From: Desulfovibrio sp. TomC
GTDB lineage: Bacteria > Desulfobacterota > Desulfovibrionia > Desulfovibrionales > Desulfovibrionaceae
Assembly: GCF_000801335.2 (NCBI RefSeq)
Contig: NZ_JSEH01000011.1
Span: 1-64,000 of the forward strand
Reading direction: 5' to 3'
Length of the DNA stretch: 64,000 nt
Shown: in pieces, positions 25,685 to 34,924 of the stretch
How the letters are laid out: each line of letters opens with the position of its first letter
How positions within the stretch are numbered: the first letter of the stretch is position 1
The notes under the pieces: generated by a model
Seen by the model: the letters and a program-made list of their open reading frames with translations, nothing else
Database searches by the model: none
Told to the model about the DNA's origin: nothing
Made by a program: the position numbers and the translations under genes

Positions 25685-26344
25685 ATGCCCACCTGCCGCC
25701 TTTCCCGTTGGCTGCTGGCCGCCCTTGCGGCCACCGCCCTCCTCGCCCCGGCTGTCCCGGCCATGGCCCAGGCCACGCCGGCCGAGGCCGGCCTGGTCGA
25801 CATCACCGCCATTGCCCCGGATATCAAGCTCGACATCCGCTACGCCACCCCGGACAATTTCACCCATGTGGCCGTGTATCCGGCCCCGCGCTGCTTCCTG
25901 CGCGCCGACGTGGCCAAACGGCTGGTCGCGGCCCAGGCCGATCTCAAGGCCCAAGGCCTGGGACTCAAAGTCTACGACTGCTATCGGCCTTTTTCCATCC
26001 AGAAGAAGTTCTGGGCCTTGGTGCCAAACGAGGACTGGGTGGCCAAGCCGGTGGAAAAAGACGGCAAGCCGGCCACAGGTTCCAAGCACAACCGGGGCGC
26101 GGCCGTGGACCTGACCCTGGTGGACGCCGCCGGCCAGGAACTGCCCATGCCGTCCGGCTTTGACGACTTCACCGACAAGGCCCGGCGCGACTATGCCGGC
26201 GGCGACCCGGCGGCCCGGGCCAATGCCAAGCGCCTGGAAGCGGCCATGGCCAAGGCCGGATTCGATCCGCTGCCGAGCGAATGGTGGCATTTCGACGGCC
26301 CGGGCTGGCAAGGCTACGAGCTCCTGGACGTGCCGCTCAACTAA
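25685..26344 (+). CDS. Secreted D-alanyl-D-alanine dipeptidase (M15D, VanX/DdpX type)
   Basis: A zinc peptidase that hydrolyses D-Ala-D-Ala. The 219-residue protein has a signal peptide (cleavage after AMAQA), so it acts in the periplasm, unlike cytosolic VanX. The zinc and catalytic residues are all visible: H135 and D142 in SKHNRGAAVD, E199 and H202 in SEWWHFD, and the structural arginine in YDCYRPF (R101). Periplasmic location favours recycling of wall peptides over glycopeptide resistance. An SD-like AAAGGAG lies before the ATG. It stands alone between the divergent tpx gene and a convergent histidine kinase gene. Confidence 0.92.
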   Translation: MPTCRLSRWLLAALAATALLAPAVPAMAQATPAEAGLVDITAIAPDIKLDIRYATPDNFTHVAVYPAPRCFLRADVAKRLVAAQADLKAQGLGLKVYDCYRPFSIQKKFWALVPNEDWVAKPVEKDGKPATGSKHNRGAAVDLTLVDAAGQELPMPSGFDDFTDKARRDYAGGDPAARANAKRLEAAMAKAGFDPLPSEWWHFDGPGWQGYELLDVPLN

Positions 26345-26402
26345 GCTGAACTATTTCAAGGTGCTGCCCCAAATACCCGCGCCATAAATCATGGACCCAG
26401 CC

Positions 26403-28976
26403 CTAGGCCGGGCGGGTAACGAGGGGCAGGTACACCGTAAACTGGCTGCCCTGGCCGGGCGTGCTCGAAAGCAGCACCGCACCGCCACAGCTTTTGACAA
26501 TGCCGTGGACGGCAGCCAGGCCCATGCCGGTGCCCTGGCCGGGCTTTTTGGTGGTGAAAAACGGCTCGAACACGCGCTCGGCGATGTCCGGGGCCAGGCC
26601 GTAGCCGGTATCGGCCACCCAGACCCGCACGTAGGGGCCGGGACTGAGGCGGGCCAGGGGCATCCCGGCGGCAATGACGCCGCTTTCGGGCCGGGGCGGC
26701 GCGGGCACGGCAGCCAACCCGACGTGCATGACGCCGCCTTCGGGCATGGACTGGGCGGCGTTCAGGCACAGGTTGACCAGCACCTGATGGATCTGGGCCG
26801 GATCGGCCCGCACGCAAAGCGGTGCGTCAGGCGCAATCTGGCGCACCTCCACCCGGGCGTCCACCATGCCCCGGATGAGCTTGACCGTTTCCTTGACCAG
26901 CGGCCCGATGGGCAGTTCCGACACCGTGATTTCTCCCTGGCGGCTGAACATCAACAGTTGGCGCACCAGATCCCTGGCCCGCTCCGAGGCCCGCACCACA
27001 TCGCTAAGCGGGCTAAAGAGCGGGTGGTCGGGGACGATATCGGACAGGATCATTTCGGTATTGAGCAGTATCGGCGTCAGGATGTTGTTGAAATCGTGGG
27101 CCACGCCGGCGGCCAGCACGCCGATGGCTTCGAGCTTTTCCGACTGCCGCAGCCGCCGTTCGAGTTCCAACTCGTAGGTCATGTCGCGCACCAGAAGGAT
27201 ATGGTTGACCACCTCCCCGTCGCTGTCGCGCACCGGCGAGATCAGGCCTTCGGCCACAACCTCGGCCTCATCCGGCCGCGTCAGGCGAAGCCGCCCCGAC
27301 CAGCGCAGCCCCAAGGCCAGCATCTTGCGCACGGATTCGCTCAAAAACGGGGCAAGGAGTCCTTCCAACTCCTCGCGCCCAACCGCCCCCTGGCCGCCGG
27401 CCACGATCTGGGCAAAGGCCGGATTGGCATACTCCAACCGAAAATCCCGGCTGACAATGACCAAGCCCTCGGCGCTCTGGTCCACGGCCGAAACCAGGAG
27501 CATCCGTTCCCCCTCGGCCCGCTTGCGGTCGGTGATGTCCCGGGCCGCTCCCTCCACCCGGTCCAGCCGGCCGGCCTCGTCGAGGACAGCCCGGGCGTTG
27601 AGGGACAACCAGGCCGTGCGGCCGTCGCGCCGCATGACCGGCAGCTCGAAATCATAGACCCGGCCGTTTCTGGCCAACAGCCGCAAAAACTCCAACCGAT
27701 CTTCCTGCCGAAGCAATATCCGCTGGAAAAAATCACCCTGCTCCCGCACCACATCCCCGGGTGAGAGATAGCCCAGGATGCGGGCCAGGGCCGGGTTGCA
27801 GGCCGCCATGGCCCCGCTTGGCTCAAACTGGAAAATGCCCTCGGCGGAGTGCTCGAAAATGTCGCGGTACTTGGCCTCGCTGCGAAGCAGCTCCCGCTCC
27901 ATGTGCCAGTAGGCCGACACATCCCGGCCCATGGCCTGATATTCACCGATGCGCCCGGCCTCGTCAAAGATGGCCCGCACCGTCCAGCTCAACCGGCGCA
28001 CCTCGCCCGAGGGCAGCATCAACGCATGGCGCAGTTCACACACCGGCTTGCGGGGAGTCAGGGCCAGCAGGCGGCGACGCATGATGCCGGCCTCGGCCGG
28101 GGGCAACTGCTCGTCAAAACTCCTCCCCACAAGCGCTTCCACCGGCATCCCCGCCAGTGCGGCCAGATTCCTGTTGACGAACACCTGGCGAAGCTCCGGA
28201 TCAAGGCGCAGCACCAGCTCGGTCTGGTCCTCGACCATGGCCTGATACCGCCGCCGGCTTTCACTCAATTCCCGCTCGGTCGTTTTATGATCGGTGATGT
28301 CGGTGAGCATCCCGCACAACCCTTGCACCACCCCGCCCAGGGACAAGGGAATGCGGGCAGCCAGAAAAAAGCCTTCCCGGCCGTCCAGGCAAAGCTGTAT
28401 CTCCTCCTCGCTGACGATGCCTGTGGCCATGGCCCCAAGCGCCGATGTTTGGAACCGGGCAAATACTTTCGAATCAATGCATTGGCTCAGAGGGCGACCG
28501 AGAAAATCGGCGGCGCTGCAGCCATGCAGCCGCACAAAGGCCCGGTTGACGTAGCGCACCACAAATTCCCGATCCACCAGATAAACGGCTGTCGGCGTGT
28601 GCTCTAGAACCTGCATGACATCAAGGTCCATCCCAGACGGCGCAGGCATCTCAAACACGCTCACCACGCCCCCCCAGCCTTCCTCTCCCAACCCCACGCA
28701 GGCCACCGCTGCCGTGGCGGCCGGTTGGCCGGTGGCCAGAGGGCAATCAGGGCAGGGGTCGGCATAGCCGCGCAACAGCCGGTGGCAGCTCTTCTCGGCG
28801 CCGCGCGAGAGGACTTCCCGGGCCAGGCTGTTGCCGCGCAACAACCGTCGCCTTGCATCAAAGACCGCCACGCCCACAGCCAGCCCTTCGACCAGGGTAC
28901 GCGACGGCTCCCGGGTCAGAACCAGACTGCCTTCCTGGGCCAGGGACGCAGCCAGATGGATGGGGGAAACCGGCAT
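26403..28976 (-). CDS. Soluble multi-PAS sensor histidine kinase
   Basis: An 857-residue kinase without membrane segments. The N-terminal about 110 residues hold a PAS-like region with the cysteine motif CHRLLRGYADPCPDCP, possibly a metal or redox site. Three or four further PAS domains follow (e.g. LEHTPTAVYLVDREFVVRYV and IFEHSAEGIFQFEPSG), with connecting ITD-K-E helices. The HisKA box is GVAHDFNNILTPI with H about 627, followed by N-box NLCLNAAQS, DTGYGL and GTGMGLAAV. I chose ATG 28976; an in-frame ATG at 29048 adds 24 residues. It is divergent from a dual-receiver diguanylate cyclase gene, a likely signalling partner. Confidence 0.9.
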   Translation of the reverse strand: MPVSPIHLAASLAQEGSLVLTREPSRTLVEGLAVGVAVFDARRRLLRGNSLAREVLSRGAEKSCHRLLRGYADPCPDCPLATGQPAATAAVACVGLGEEGWGGVVSVFEMPAPSGMDLDVMQVLEHTPTAVYLVDREFVVRYVNRAFVRLHGCSAADFLGRPLSQCIDSKVFARFQTSALGAMATGIVSEEEIQLCLDGREGFFLAARIPLSLGGVVQGLCGMLTDITDHKTTERELSESRRRYQAMVEDQTELVLRLDPELRQVFVNRNLAALAGMPVEALVGRSFDEQLPPAEAGIMRRRLLALTPRKPVCELRHALMLPSGEVRRLSWTVRAIFDEAGRIGEYQAMGRDVSAYWHMERELLRSEAKYRDIFEHSAEGIFQFEPSGAMAACNPALARILGYLSPGDVVREQGDFFQRILLRQEDRLEFLRLLARNGRVYDFELPVMRRDGRTAWLSLNARAVLDEAGRLDRVEGAARDITDRKRAEGERMLLVSAVDQSAEGLVIVSRDFRLEYANPAFAQIVAGGQGAVGREELEGLLAPFLSESVRKMLALGLRWSGRLRLTRPDEAEVVAEGLISPVRDSDGEVVNHILLVRDMTYELELERRLRQSEKLEAIGVLAAGVAHDFNNILTPILLNTEMILSDIVPDHPLFSPLSDVVRASERARDLVRQLLMFSRQGEITVSELPIGPLVKETVKLIRGMVDARVEVRQIAPDAPLCVRADPAQIHQVLVNLCLNAAQSMPEGGVMHVGLAAVPAPPRPESGVIAAGMPLARLSPGPYVRVWVADTGYGLAPDIAERVFEPFFTTKKPGQGTGMGLAAVHGIVKSCGGAVLLSSTPGQGSQFTVYLPLVTRPA

Positions 28977-29183
28977 CACGGCATCATTCCTTGCGAGTTC
29001 GTGTTCATCCGCGACATCCGCATACGCAACGAGACAGCCAACCGTCAAAAAAAAGACACCGCCAGCCCGGCCGGGACGCCCACCTGCTCCGGATCAATAG
29101 AAAATACCATCGTCTGTCTCTGGCCTTTTCTCCGGGATCAGATTAAGCTCACGAGTGTCCAGCCTTTCCATTGGTTGTAGCAC

Positions 29184-30440
29184 ATGGAAAAAGTCCTCAT
29201 TGTTGAAGACAGCAAGGTCTTTGCCCGCATTCTCATCCGCAAGATTGAGGACGAACTTTTCTTTGATGCCTGTTGGGCCTCCAACTTTGAAGAAGCCCGT
29301 TACCTTATCGAAGAGAATCCCGACAACCACAACTACTTCGTCGCCCTGCTCGACCTGCACCTGCCTGACGCCGCCGATGGCCGCATTGTGGATTACGTTA
29401 TACAAAAGGGCATCCCGTCCATCGTTTTCACCGGCGATGTCCAATCCGAGGTGCGCGACCGCATCTGGTCAAAAAAGGTCGTGGACTACGTCTCCAAGGA
29501 ATCCCCGGACAGCCTCGACTACCTGTGCTCCCTGGTCCGCCGGATTTCACTGAATAAATTCATCCAGGTCCTGGTGGTGGACGACTCCTCCACCGTGCGC
29601 CGCCATCTCATGCGCCTGCTTGAGGCCCATGAATTCATCGTCCACGAGGCCGACACCGGCGACCGGGCCATTGACGTCCTCACCCGCCATCCGGAAATCC
29701 GGGTGGTCATCACCGACTACTTCATGCCCGGCATGGACGGCGTGGAACTGACCCGGCGCATCCGGCGGCTGCACCGCAAGGACGAACTGGCCGTCATCGG
29801 CATCTCCGCCTACGGCAACACCATCCTGTCGGCCCGCTTCATCAAAAACGGAGCCAACGACTTTCTCAACAAGCCGTTTTCCAGCGAGGAATTCTATTGC
29901 CGGGTGACGCAGAACCTGGAGATGCTCGAATACATCCAAAAGCTGCGCGAAACCTCCATCCGCGACCCCCTGACCGGCCTGTACAACCGCCGCCATTTCT
30001 TCGACGCGGCCAAGGCGCTCCACGATCAACTTTGCCGGGGCGAGTCGCCCATGACCCTGGCCATGATCGACATCGACCATTTCAAGAAAGTCAACGACAC
30101 CTACGGCCATGGCGTGGGCGACGAGGTGCTCAAGCACGTGGCCCAAGGTCTGGCCAACCGGTTCCGGGGACATGACGTGGTGGCCCGCCTGGGCGGCGAG
30201 GAATTCTGCGTCCTGGCCCGGGGGCTGGCCGGCGAGCAGGCCATGGACGTCTTTAACGATCTGCGAAACAGCATCGAACGCTCCAAGGCCAAGGCCGGCA
30301 AGGCTTCCGTCGGCGTCACCATCAGCCTTGGCATCTGCGACAAACCCCACGCCTCGGTGGACGCCATGCTGGCCGCTGCCGACGCCGCCCTGTACAAGGC
30401 CAAACGAAGCGGCCGCAATCGCGTCCTCTGGGCTGAATAA
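29184..30440 (+). CDS. Dual-receiver diguanylate cyclase
   Basis: A 418-residue response regulator making cyclic di-GMP from GTP. Receiver 1 (residues 3-120) has acceptor D57; receiver 2 (residues 127-245) has acceptor D178 in ITDYFMPGMDG and K230. The GGDEF domain (about 255-418) carries the active motif GGEEF at 337-341 and an inhibitory I-site RGHD (328-331) at the correct five-residue distance. This is the PleD layout. It starts at the ATG after an A-T-rich gap and is divergent from the PAS kinase, which may phosphorylate it; that link is inferred from position. Confidence 0.95.
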   Translation: MEKVLIVEDSKVFARILIRKIEDELFFDACWASNFEEARYLIEENPDNHNYFVALLDLHLPDAADGRIVDYVIQKGIPSIVFTGDVQSEVRDRIWSKKVVDYVSKESPDSLDYLCSLVRRISLNKFIQVLVVDDSSTVRRHLMRLLEAHEFIVHEADTGDRAIDVLTRHPEIRVVITDYFMPGMDGVELTRRIRRLHRKDELAVIGISAYGNTILSARFIKNGANDFLNKPFSSEEFYCRVTQNLEMLEYIQKLRETSIRDPLTGLYNRRHFFDAAKALHDQLCRGESPMTLAMIDIDHFKKVNDTYGHGVGDEVLKHVAQGLANRFRGHDVVARLGGEEFCVLARGLAGEQAMDVFNDLRNSIERSKAKAGKASVGVTISLGICDKPHASVDAMLAAADAALYKAKRSGRNRVLWAE

Positions 30441-30460
30441 TTTCGCCTGAAAGGGAAGAG

Positions 30461-30546
30461 GCCTCCGGCGGCCGGGGCTTTGCCCCGGACCCCACCGGGG
30501 GGATGATCCCCCCGGACCCCTCAACGGGAGAACTTTTTCAAGGGGT
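30461..30546 (+). repeat. Mosaic palindromic element, copy 4 (full length)
   Basis: This copy shows all modules in order: end module GCCTCCGGCGG (30461-30471), triloop hairpin (7-bp arms 30472-30478 and 30482-30488, loop TTT), spacer ACCCCA, palindrome CCGGGGGG-ATGAT-CCCCCCGG (30495-30515), spacer, and tail AACTTTTTCAAGGGG (30531-30545). It starts 20 nt after the diguanylate cyclase stop. Confidence 0.75.
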
Positions 30547-30728
30547 TCATGGCGCTGGCAGGCTGTCCGGTCGACTCGTGCGGCGTCCCAGAAAACATAC
30601 GATAGTCTAGTTTAAAACGTTACTATTCTTGCGTGTTGTCCTGTGTATCGCACAAACGCATTTCGTGACCCGACACACGCCAACCCCGATACTCGGACAG
30701 CACCCGCTCCGGCCGCCGGGTCGCACGG

Positions 30729-31298
30729 TCACCCCTTCCAGCCAAGCTTTGGCAATCCGACCAACTCCCGAAACCGGGCCTCCAGCCGCTGCAAATAGCC
30801 CGTTGCGGCTGCGTCGCCCTCGGCCGGGGCAAAGACGGCGAAATCCTTGTCGTCAACCGCCAGATACGGACCGGGCTTGACTTCAAAGACCGCCGTGTCC
30901 GGAACCAGGGCAAACACGGTATGCCAGACCCCGGGACGGATATCGATGGCCAGGAGGCCGGACTCCCGGGACAACACCACGCAGTCCGCGGCCCCAAAGC
31001 TGCCGTCGTCGGCAAAAGCCACATGCCCCAGGCTCCCGGCCAGCAACACAAAAGACTCGGACTTGGCCGGCGACAGATGCCGGTGGGGACGCACATAGCT
31101 GCCGGGTTGCAGCGTGTTGACCATGCGATGGGGATTGTCGGCGTCGGTTGCGTGGAAGCGGTGCATCGCCCGCAGCCGGGGACTTTCAGCCGCATCCCGG
31201 GCCTTTTGGGCCAGCAAGGCCGCATCGACCACGGCAAACCGGTCGTGGCCCGACTCGGTGGCCCCGGGGCCGATGCGGCGATAATGCGGCAGGGTCAC
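30729..31298 (-). CDS. WbuC-family cupin protein
   Basis: A 189-residue cytosolic protein. The central cupin barrel has the metal-binding-like histidine pattern PHRHLSPAKSESFVLLAGS and a later GVWHTVFALVP, the two cupin motifs of WbuC. WbuC genes sit in O-antigen and capsule clusters of several bacteria but their reaction is not known. Here the gene is followed upstream on the same strand by a small membrane protein, a glycosyltransferase and a WecA-like transferase, which supports a surface-glycan role. Family length is normal. Confidence 0.85.
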   Translation of the reverse strand: MTLPHYRRIGPGATESGHDRFAVVDAALLAQKARDAAESPRLRAMHRFHATDADNPHRMVNTLQPGSYVRPHRHLSPAKSESFVLLAGSLGHVAFADDGSFGAADCVVLSRESGLLAIDIRPGVWHTVFALVPDTAVFEVKPGPYLAVDDKDFAVFAPAEGDAAATGYLQRLEARFRELVGLPKLGWKG

Positions 31299-31308
31299 AG
31301 CGGCTCCG

Positions 31309-31632
31309 CTAGCCGTGCAGCGGCAGACCAGCCGCAGTCAGGCGGCAATAGGCGGCCACAAGCTGGCCGGACAGGCACATGTCGCGCAGCACAACGGCCG
31401 CGATGACCAGCCAGAAACCCCAGCAGCAGGCGCTTTTCTCGCAACCGGAGGTCTGGCCGCGCTGCACGTGGAACAGATACAGGCTGATGATGGCGATGGG
31501 CAGCATGATCCACCAGCGGATGGTGGTGGCCTCGAAGAACATGAAAAGGACAAACAAAGCGCCAAGCGCGCCGGCAATCCAGGTCATGGGGGCATACGAC
31601 GCGCACGGGCAGGCGCATTTCTGGTCGGACAT
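31309..31632 (-). CDS. Small cysteine-rich membrane protein
   Basis: A 107-residue protein with three hydrophobic helices (about 16-34, 38-56 and 70-88). It has a cysteine cluster at the N terminus (KCACPC, residues 5-10) and more near the middle (GCEKSACCWGF), suggesting metal or redox chemistry at the membrane face, but no family is recognised. AAGGAG lies 7 nt before ATG 31632. It is 28 nt from the glycosyltransferase gene and 10 nt from wbuC-like, so the four genes look like one transcript. Confidence 0.7.
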   Translation of the reverse strand: MSDQKCACPCASYAPMTWIAGALGALFVLFMFFEATTIRWWIMLPIAIISLYLFHVQRGQTSGCEKSACCWGFWLVIAAVVLRDMCLSGQLVAAYCRLTAAGLPLHG

Positions 31633-31660
31633 GGCAGACTCCTTTAGGGGTTTGCCCGCC

Positions 31661-32803
31661 TTATAGCCCTGGCGACGCGCCCCTGTCCAGACAGGCATAG
31701 GCCTGGCCCAGGGCCTGGGCCACGGCGGCCGGGGAATAGGGTCCGGCCACGGCGGCCAGCCCCCCCGCGCCCAACTGTCGGCAAAGGGCCGCATCGCCAA
31801 CGAGCCGGACCAACGCAGCGCCCAAGGCCGCAGCGTCGCCCGGCGGCACGAGAAGCCCGGTCACCCCGTCGCGGTTGACCGCCGGCACGCCCGACCGGGC
31901 AATGGCCGTGGACACCACCGGCTTGCCAAAGGCCATGGCCTCCAGCTGGACAATACCGAACATCTCGGCCCGCGCAACCGACGGCAGGCAAAATATATCG
32001 CAGGCGGCAAACCAATCGGAGAGCGCCGCATCCGGGATGCGCCCGGCCAGGACCACCCGCTCGCCAAGCCCGGCCGATTCGATCTGCCGGGCAAGCGCCC
32101 CGGCCAGGGGACCGCCGCCGCCGATGACCACCACCGCCTCCTCAGGCAAGGACTTGGCCGCCTCCACCAGTACGGCAAAGCCCTTGTAGGGCACCAGCCG
32201 GCCCAGGGCGAAAATGAGGCGACGTCCGCCAAAACGCGCCCGGATGGCGGCCACGCCGGCCGGATCGGCGAGCTTCGGCCCGGCCATGGTCTCGTCCACG
32301 CAAAACGGCGCCACCGCCCCCTTGCCAACAAACTCCCCGGCCCGGTCGGAGGCCGTCAAATGGACGGCCGTGGGGCCGATGACCAGATCGGCCCGACGGC
32401 ACAGCCAGGTCTCCAAGGGGCGGACCAGGGCCAAAAGCGCCTTCTTGCCGATGACGTCGCTGTGCCAGTGGAGCACGACCTTGCCCCGGGGACGGACCAG
32501 ATACAGGGCCAGGGCGGCCAAAATATTGGGGCAATGGACGTGGAACACGTCAAAGTGCGGGGCCATGGCCCGAAGCGCCGTGATATAGGCCAGGGAAACC
32601 GGCTGGGAAGACAGGGTGGCCAGCACCGGAGCCCGGGTCACCGGCACCAGCCCGCCGGCGTCGTCATAGGGTCCCGGCCCGGCAAAACAGAGCACTTCGC
32701 TGGCTATGCCCAGGCTGGCCAGGGCCACCGCCGTCTGCCGGCTGGCCGTCTCCACCCCGCCCGGGTCCGGCGGATAAAACTTGCCGACCTGGAGCACCCT
32801 CAT
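31661..32803 (-). CDS. GT4-family glycosyltransferase
   Basis: A 380-residue cytosolic or membrane-associated transferase with the two-Rossmann GT-B fold. The N-terminal domain begins LQVGKFYPPDPGGVETA, the glycine-rich loop typical of GT4. The C-terminal domain shows FALGRLVPYKGFAVLVEA and the donor-binding E-x7-E region RAEMFGIVQLEAMAFGKPVV. It would transfer a sugar from a nucleotide donor to a lipid-linked or surface glycan. The start overlaps the stop of the WecA-like gene by four bases (ATGA), a strong sign of joint action on the same lipid carrier. Sugar specificity is unknown. Confidence 0.9.
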   Translation of the reverse strand: MRVLQVGKFYPPDPGGVETASRQTAVALASLGIASEVLCFAGPGPYDDAGGLVPVTRAPVLATLSSQPVSLAYITALRAMAPHFDVFHVHCPNILAALALYLVRPRGKVVLHWHSDVIGKKALLALVRPLETWLCRRADLVIGPTAVHLTASDRAGEFVGKGAVAPFCVDETMAGPKLADPAGVAAIRARFGGRRLIFALGRLVPYKGFAVLVEAAKSLPEEAVVVIGGGGPLAGALARQIESAGLGERVVLAGRIPDAALSDWFAACDIFCLPSVARAEMFGIVQLEAMAFGKPVVSTAIARSGVPAVNRDGVTGLLVPPGDAAALGAALVRLVGDAALCRQLGAGGLAAVAGPYSPAAVAQALGQAYACLDRGASPGL

Positions 32804-34326
32804 GGCGAGACAGCCAGCCCCTCCAGGGCAGCGGTCACGGTGCGGCGCAGATTCTCCACCCGGCGCAGGGTGAATTCATTGAGCGGATCGGCTGCCACGT
32901 CCTTGACCAGCCACAAAGCCCCCAGCGGCTGGCCGGACTTGGCCAGAAGCGGCAGTTCAAGCTTCATCACCGCCGGCGAACACAACAGCTCCCGGTCCGA
33001 GGCGGCCGCGCCCTCGCGTCGCCACCGGAACACCGGGACCCCATCCGTGCCGGCCGCTCCAGGCAGGTCCGGCGCAATCCGGCACGACCCGGTCCCGGCC
33101 CCGGACAGCACCATCTCGGCCAGGTCAAAGCGCAGATGCTCCAGCGCCTCGGTCATGCGCGTCCACAACTCGGCCAGATCCCGGGACTGGGAAATTTCGA
33201 TCTGATAGTGCAGAAACGTCCGCCGACCTCGGGCAATGCCGGTGTCATCAGACACGTCGCGCAGCCAGCCGAAAATCTTGTCCACGGCAAAATAGCTGAA
33301 ATAGCCGGCTTTTCGCACCAAGAGCACCAGGGCCGCGCCGACAACCAGCAAAAAGACGCCGGCTGGGGCATTGCGCAAATTGACCAGCACCAGGGCGGAC
33401 AAGGCCAGAAAAATGGTGATGCCGTACAAAAACAGCACGACCTTCCGCTGGGACCAACCCCGGCTCAAAAGCTTGTGATGCACATGGCGCTTGTCCGGCT
33501 CAAACATGTCCCGGCCGCGCATGAACCGCCGCAAGGGGGCGGTGATGGTGTCGAGCAGCGGCACGCCAAGGGCAATGACCGGCATAAGGAGCGTGGCCCC
33601 GACCTGGCTCTTGACCGAACCGGACACCGACAAGGCCGCCAGCATATAGCCGAGAAAATAACTGCCGCCGTCGCCAAGAAACAGGCTGGCCGGATTGAAA
33701 TTGTAGCGCAAAAACCCAAGCGTCGCCCCGGACAAGACCGCAAAAAGCGCCGCCGTATGCGGTTCGCCGCGCATCAGCGCCAAGACGGCCTGGACGCCGC
33801 TGCCAAAAAAGACCACCCCGGCCGCCAAACCGTCCAAGCCGTCAATAAGATTGATGGCGTTTATCAGCAGCACAAACCAGAAGACCGTCACCAGATAGGA
33901 CGAGATGTCGAACTGGATGACGAACAAGCCCGGCAGGGCAAACGACGCAATGCGCGCGCCGCCATAATAGGCGATGGACGCCGCCGCCACCTGGACCGCG
34001 AGCTTCAACTTGGAGGGCAGCGTCCATTTGTCGTCGGCAAAGCCCACGGCAAAAATCAGACACGCGCCCGCCAGGACAAAACACATGGTGCGATCAAAAA
34101 GCACCGCTGTCGCGGCCTCGGGCAACACCCAGCCAGCCAGGGCCAGACAGGCGAAAAAAGTCAGGAACAAGGCCAGCCCGCCGCTTCGGGGCATGGGCGA
34201 GGCGTGAATATTGCGCGCTTCGGGCATGGCCAGAACGCCAAAACGCCGCCCCACCCACCGGGCCACGGGGGTGAGAAACAGCGACAGGCCCAACGCGGCC
34301 ATAAAAAGCACGATAATCGGCGTCAT
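32800..34326 (-). CDS. WecA/MraY-family glycosyl-1-phosphate transferase with extra C-terminal domain
   Basis: An inner-membrane enzyme that moves a sugar-1-phosphate, probably GlcNAc-1-P, to undecaprenyl phosphate to start a surface glycan. Residues 1-345 are the polytopic catalytic part: GFADDKW, NAINLIDGLDGLAAG, FLGDGGSYFLGY and KRHVHHKLL are the conserved family motifs. The remaining about 160 residues are a soluble domain of GAF-like pattern (LAELWTRMTEALEHLRFDLA, LELPLLAKSGQPLGALWL) not present in standard WecA. The total of 508 residues compares with about 350 for WecA. ATG 34326 fits the first helix; upstream in-frame residues are repeat-derived. Confidence 0.88.
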   Translation of the reverse strand: MTPIIVLFMAALGLSLFLTPVARWVGRRFGVLAMPEARNIHASPMPRSGGLALFLTFFACLALAGWVLPEAATAVLFDRTMCFVLAGACLIFAVGFADDKWTLPSKLKLAVQVAAASIAYYGGARIASFALPGLFVIQFDISSYLVTVFWFVLLINAINLIDGLDGLAAGVVFFGSGVQAVLALMRGEPHTAALFAVLSGATLGFLRYNFNPASLFLGDGGSYFLGYMLAALSVSGSVKSQVGATLLMPVIALGVPLLDTITAPLRRFMRGRDMFEPDKRHVHHKLLSRGWSQRKVVLFLYGITIFLALSALVLVNLRNAPAGVFLLVVGAALVLLVRKAGYFSYFAVDKIFGWLRDVSDDTGIARGRRTFLHYQIEISQSRDLAELWTRMTEALEHLRFDLAEMVLSGAGTGSCRIAPDLPGAAGTDGVPVFRWRREGAAASDRELLCSPAVMKLELPLLAKSGQPLGALWLVKDVAADPLNEFTLRRVENLRRTVTAALEGLAVSP

Positions 34327-34392
34327 AACTCTTAGAGCGGCTTCCCGGCCGCCGGGCGCACCATAGGCCAACCCCGCCCGCCCGTCCACAGG

Positions 34393-34505
34393 CTGGGGCG
34401 TTGCCCCAGACCCCAGCAGGAGAGGCACTGCCTCTCCTGCACCTCTCCGCCAGGGCGCTGCCCTGGACCCGCCGGGGGGATGATCCCCCCGGACCCCTCG
34501 ACAGG
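34393..34505 (+). repeat. Mosaic palindromic element, copy 5 (hairpin array)
   Basis: Four perfect palindromes in a row: 34393-34409 (7-bp arms, loop GTT), 34416-34440 (11-bp arms, loop ACT), 34450-34466 (7-bp arms, loop GCT) and 34472-34492 (the GGGGATGATCCCC core). They fill most of the gap between the rhodanese gene and the WecA-like gene, upstream of the latter. Confidence 0.75.
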
Positions 34506-34525
34506 GCAAAAGGGAGGCGGCATTG

Positions 34526-34915
34526 CTAGGGGGTGGAGCCGGCGGTGGTTTTGCCAAAGGAGGCAAACCAGCCAAGCATGCCCCAGGTCAGGTTGGAGGC
34601 GTCAAAGCCCTCTTTCGCCAGTTTTTGAGCCACAAAGGGCGAGCGATGGCCGGTCATGCAGACCACCACCACCGGACGGTTCGGATCAAGCCCCAGGGCC
34701 GCCGGGGGGACGACCAGGGCGTCGGGCCGGTTTATGGCCCCGGGGATGTGAAACAGGGCGTATTCCCCGGCAGTGCGCACGTCCAGGAGCTGCGGCGACT
34801 TCTCCCCCATTTGCCGGCGAAGCCGCCACGGCGGCGTCTGGACCACGCCGGCCAGCAGCCAGACCAGATCCCAGACACCGAAAAACAGGACGAGAAAGAG
34901 CACCAGTCCCTTCAT
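34526..34915 (-). CDS. Membrane-anchored rhodanese-like protein
   Basis: A 129-residue protein. A hydrophobic N-terminal helix (GLVLFLVLFFGVWDLVWLLAG) anchors a single rhodanese domain. The active-site loop VVVCMTGHRS has the catalytic cysteine, and LLDVRTAGEYALFHIPGAIN is the family start motif. Single-domain rhodaneses bind and move persulfide sulfur; the location suggests the domain acts in the periplasm or at the membrane surface. It is 9 nt downstream of the prenyltransferase on the same strand. Confidence 0.9.
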   Translation of the reverse strand: MKGLVLFLVLFFGVWDLVWLLAGVVQTPPWRLRRQMGEKSPQLLDVRTAGEYALFHIPGAINRPDALVVPPAALGLDPNRPVVVVCMTGHRSPFVAQKLAKEGFDASNLTWGMLGWFASFGKTTAGSTP

Positions 34916-34924
34916 GCCAGCCTC

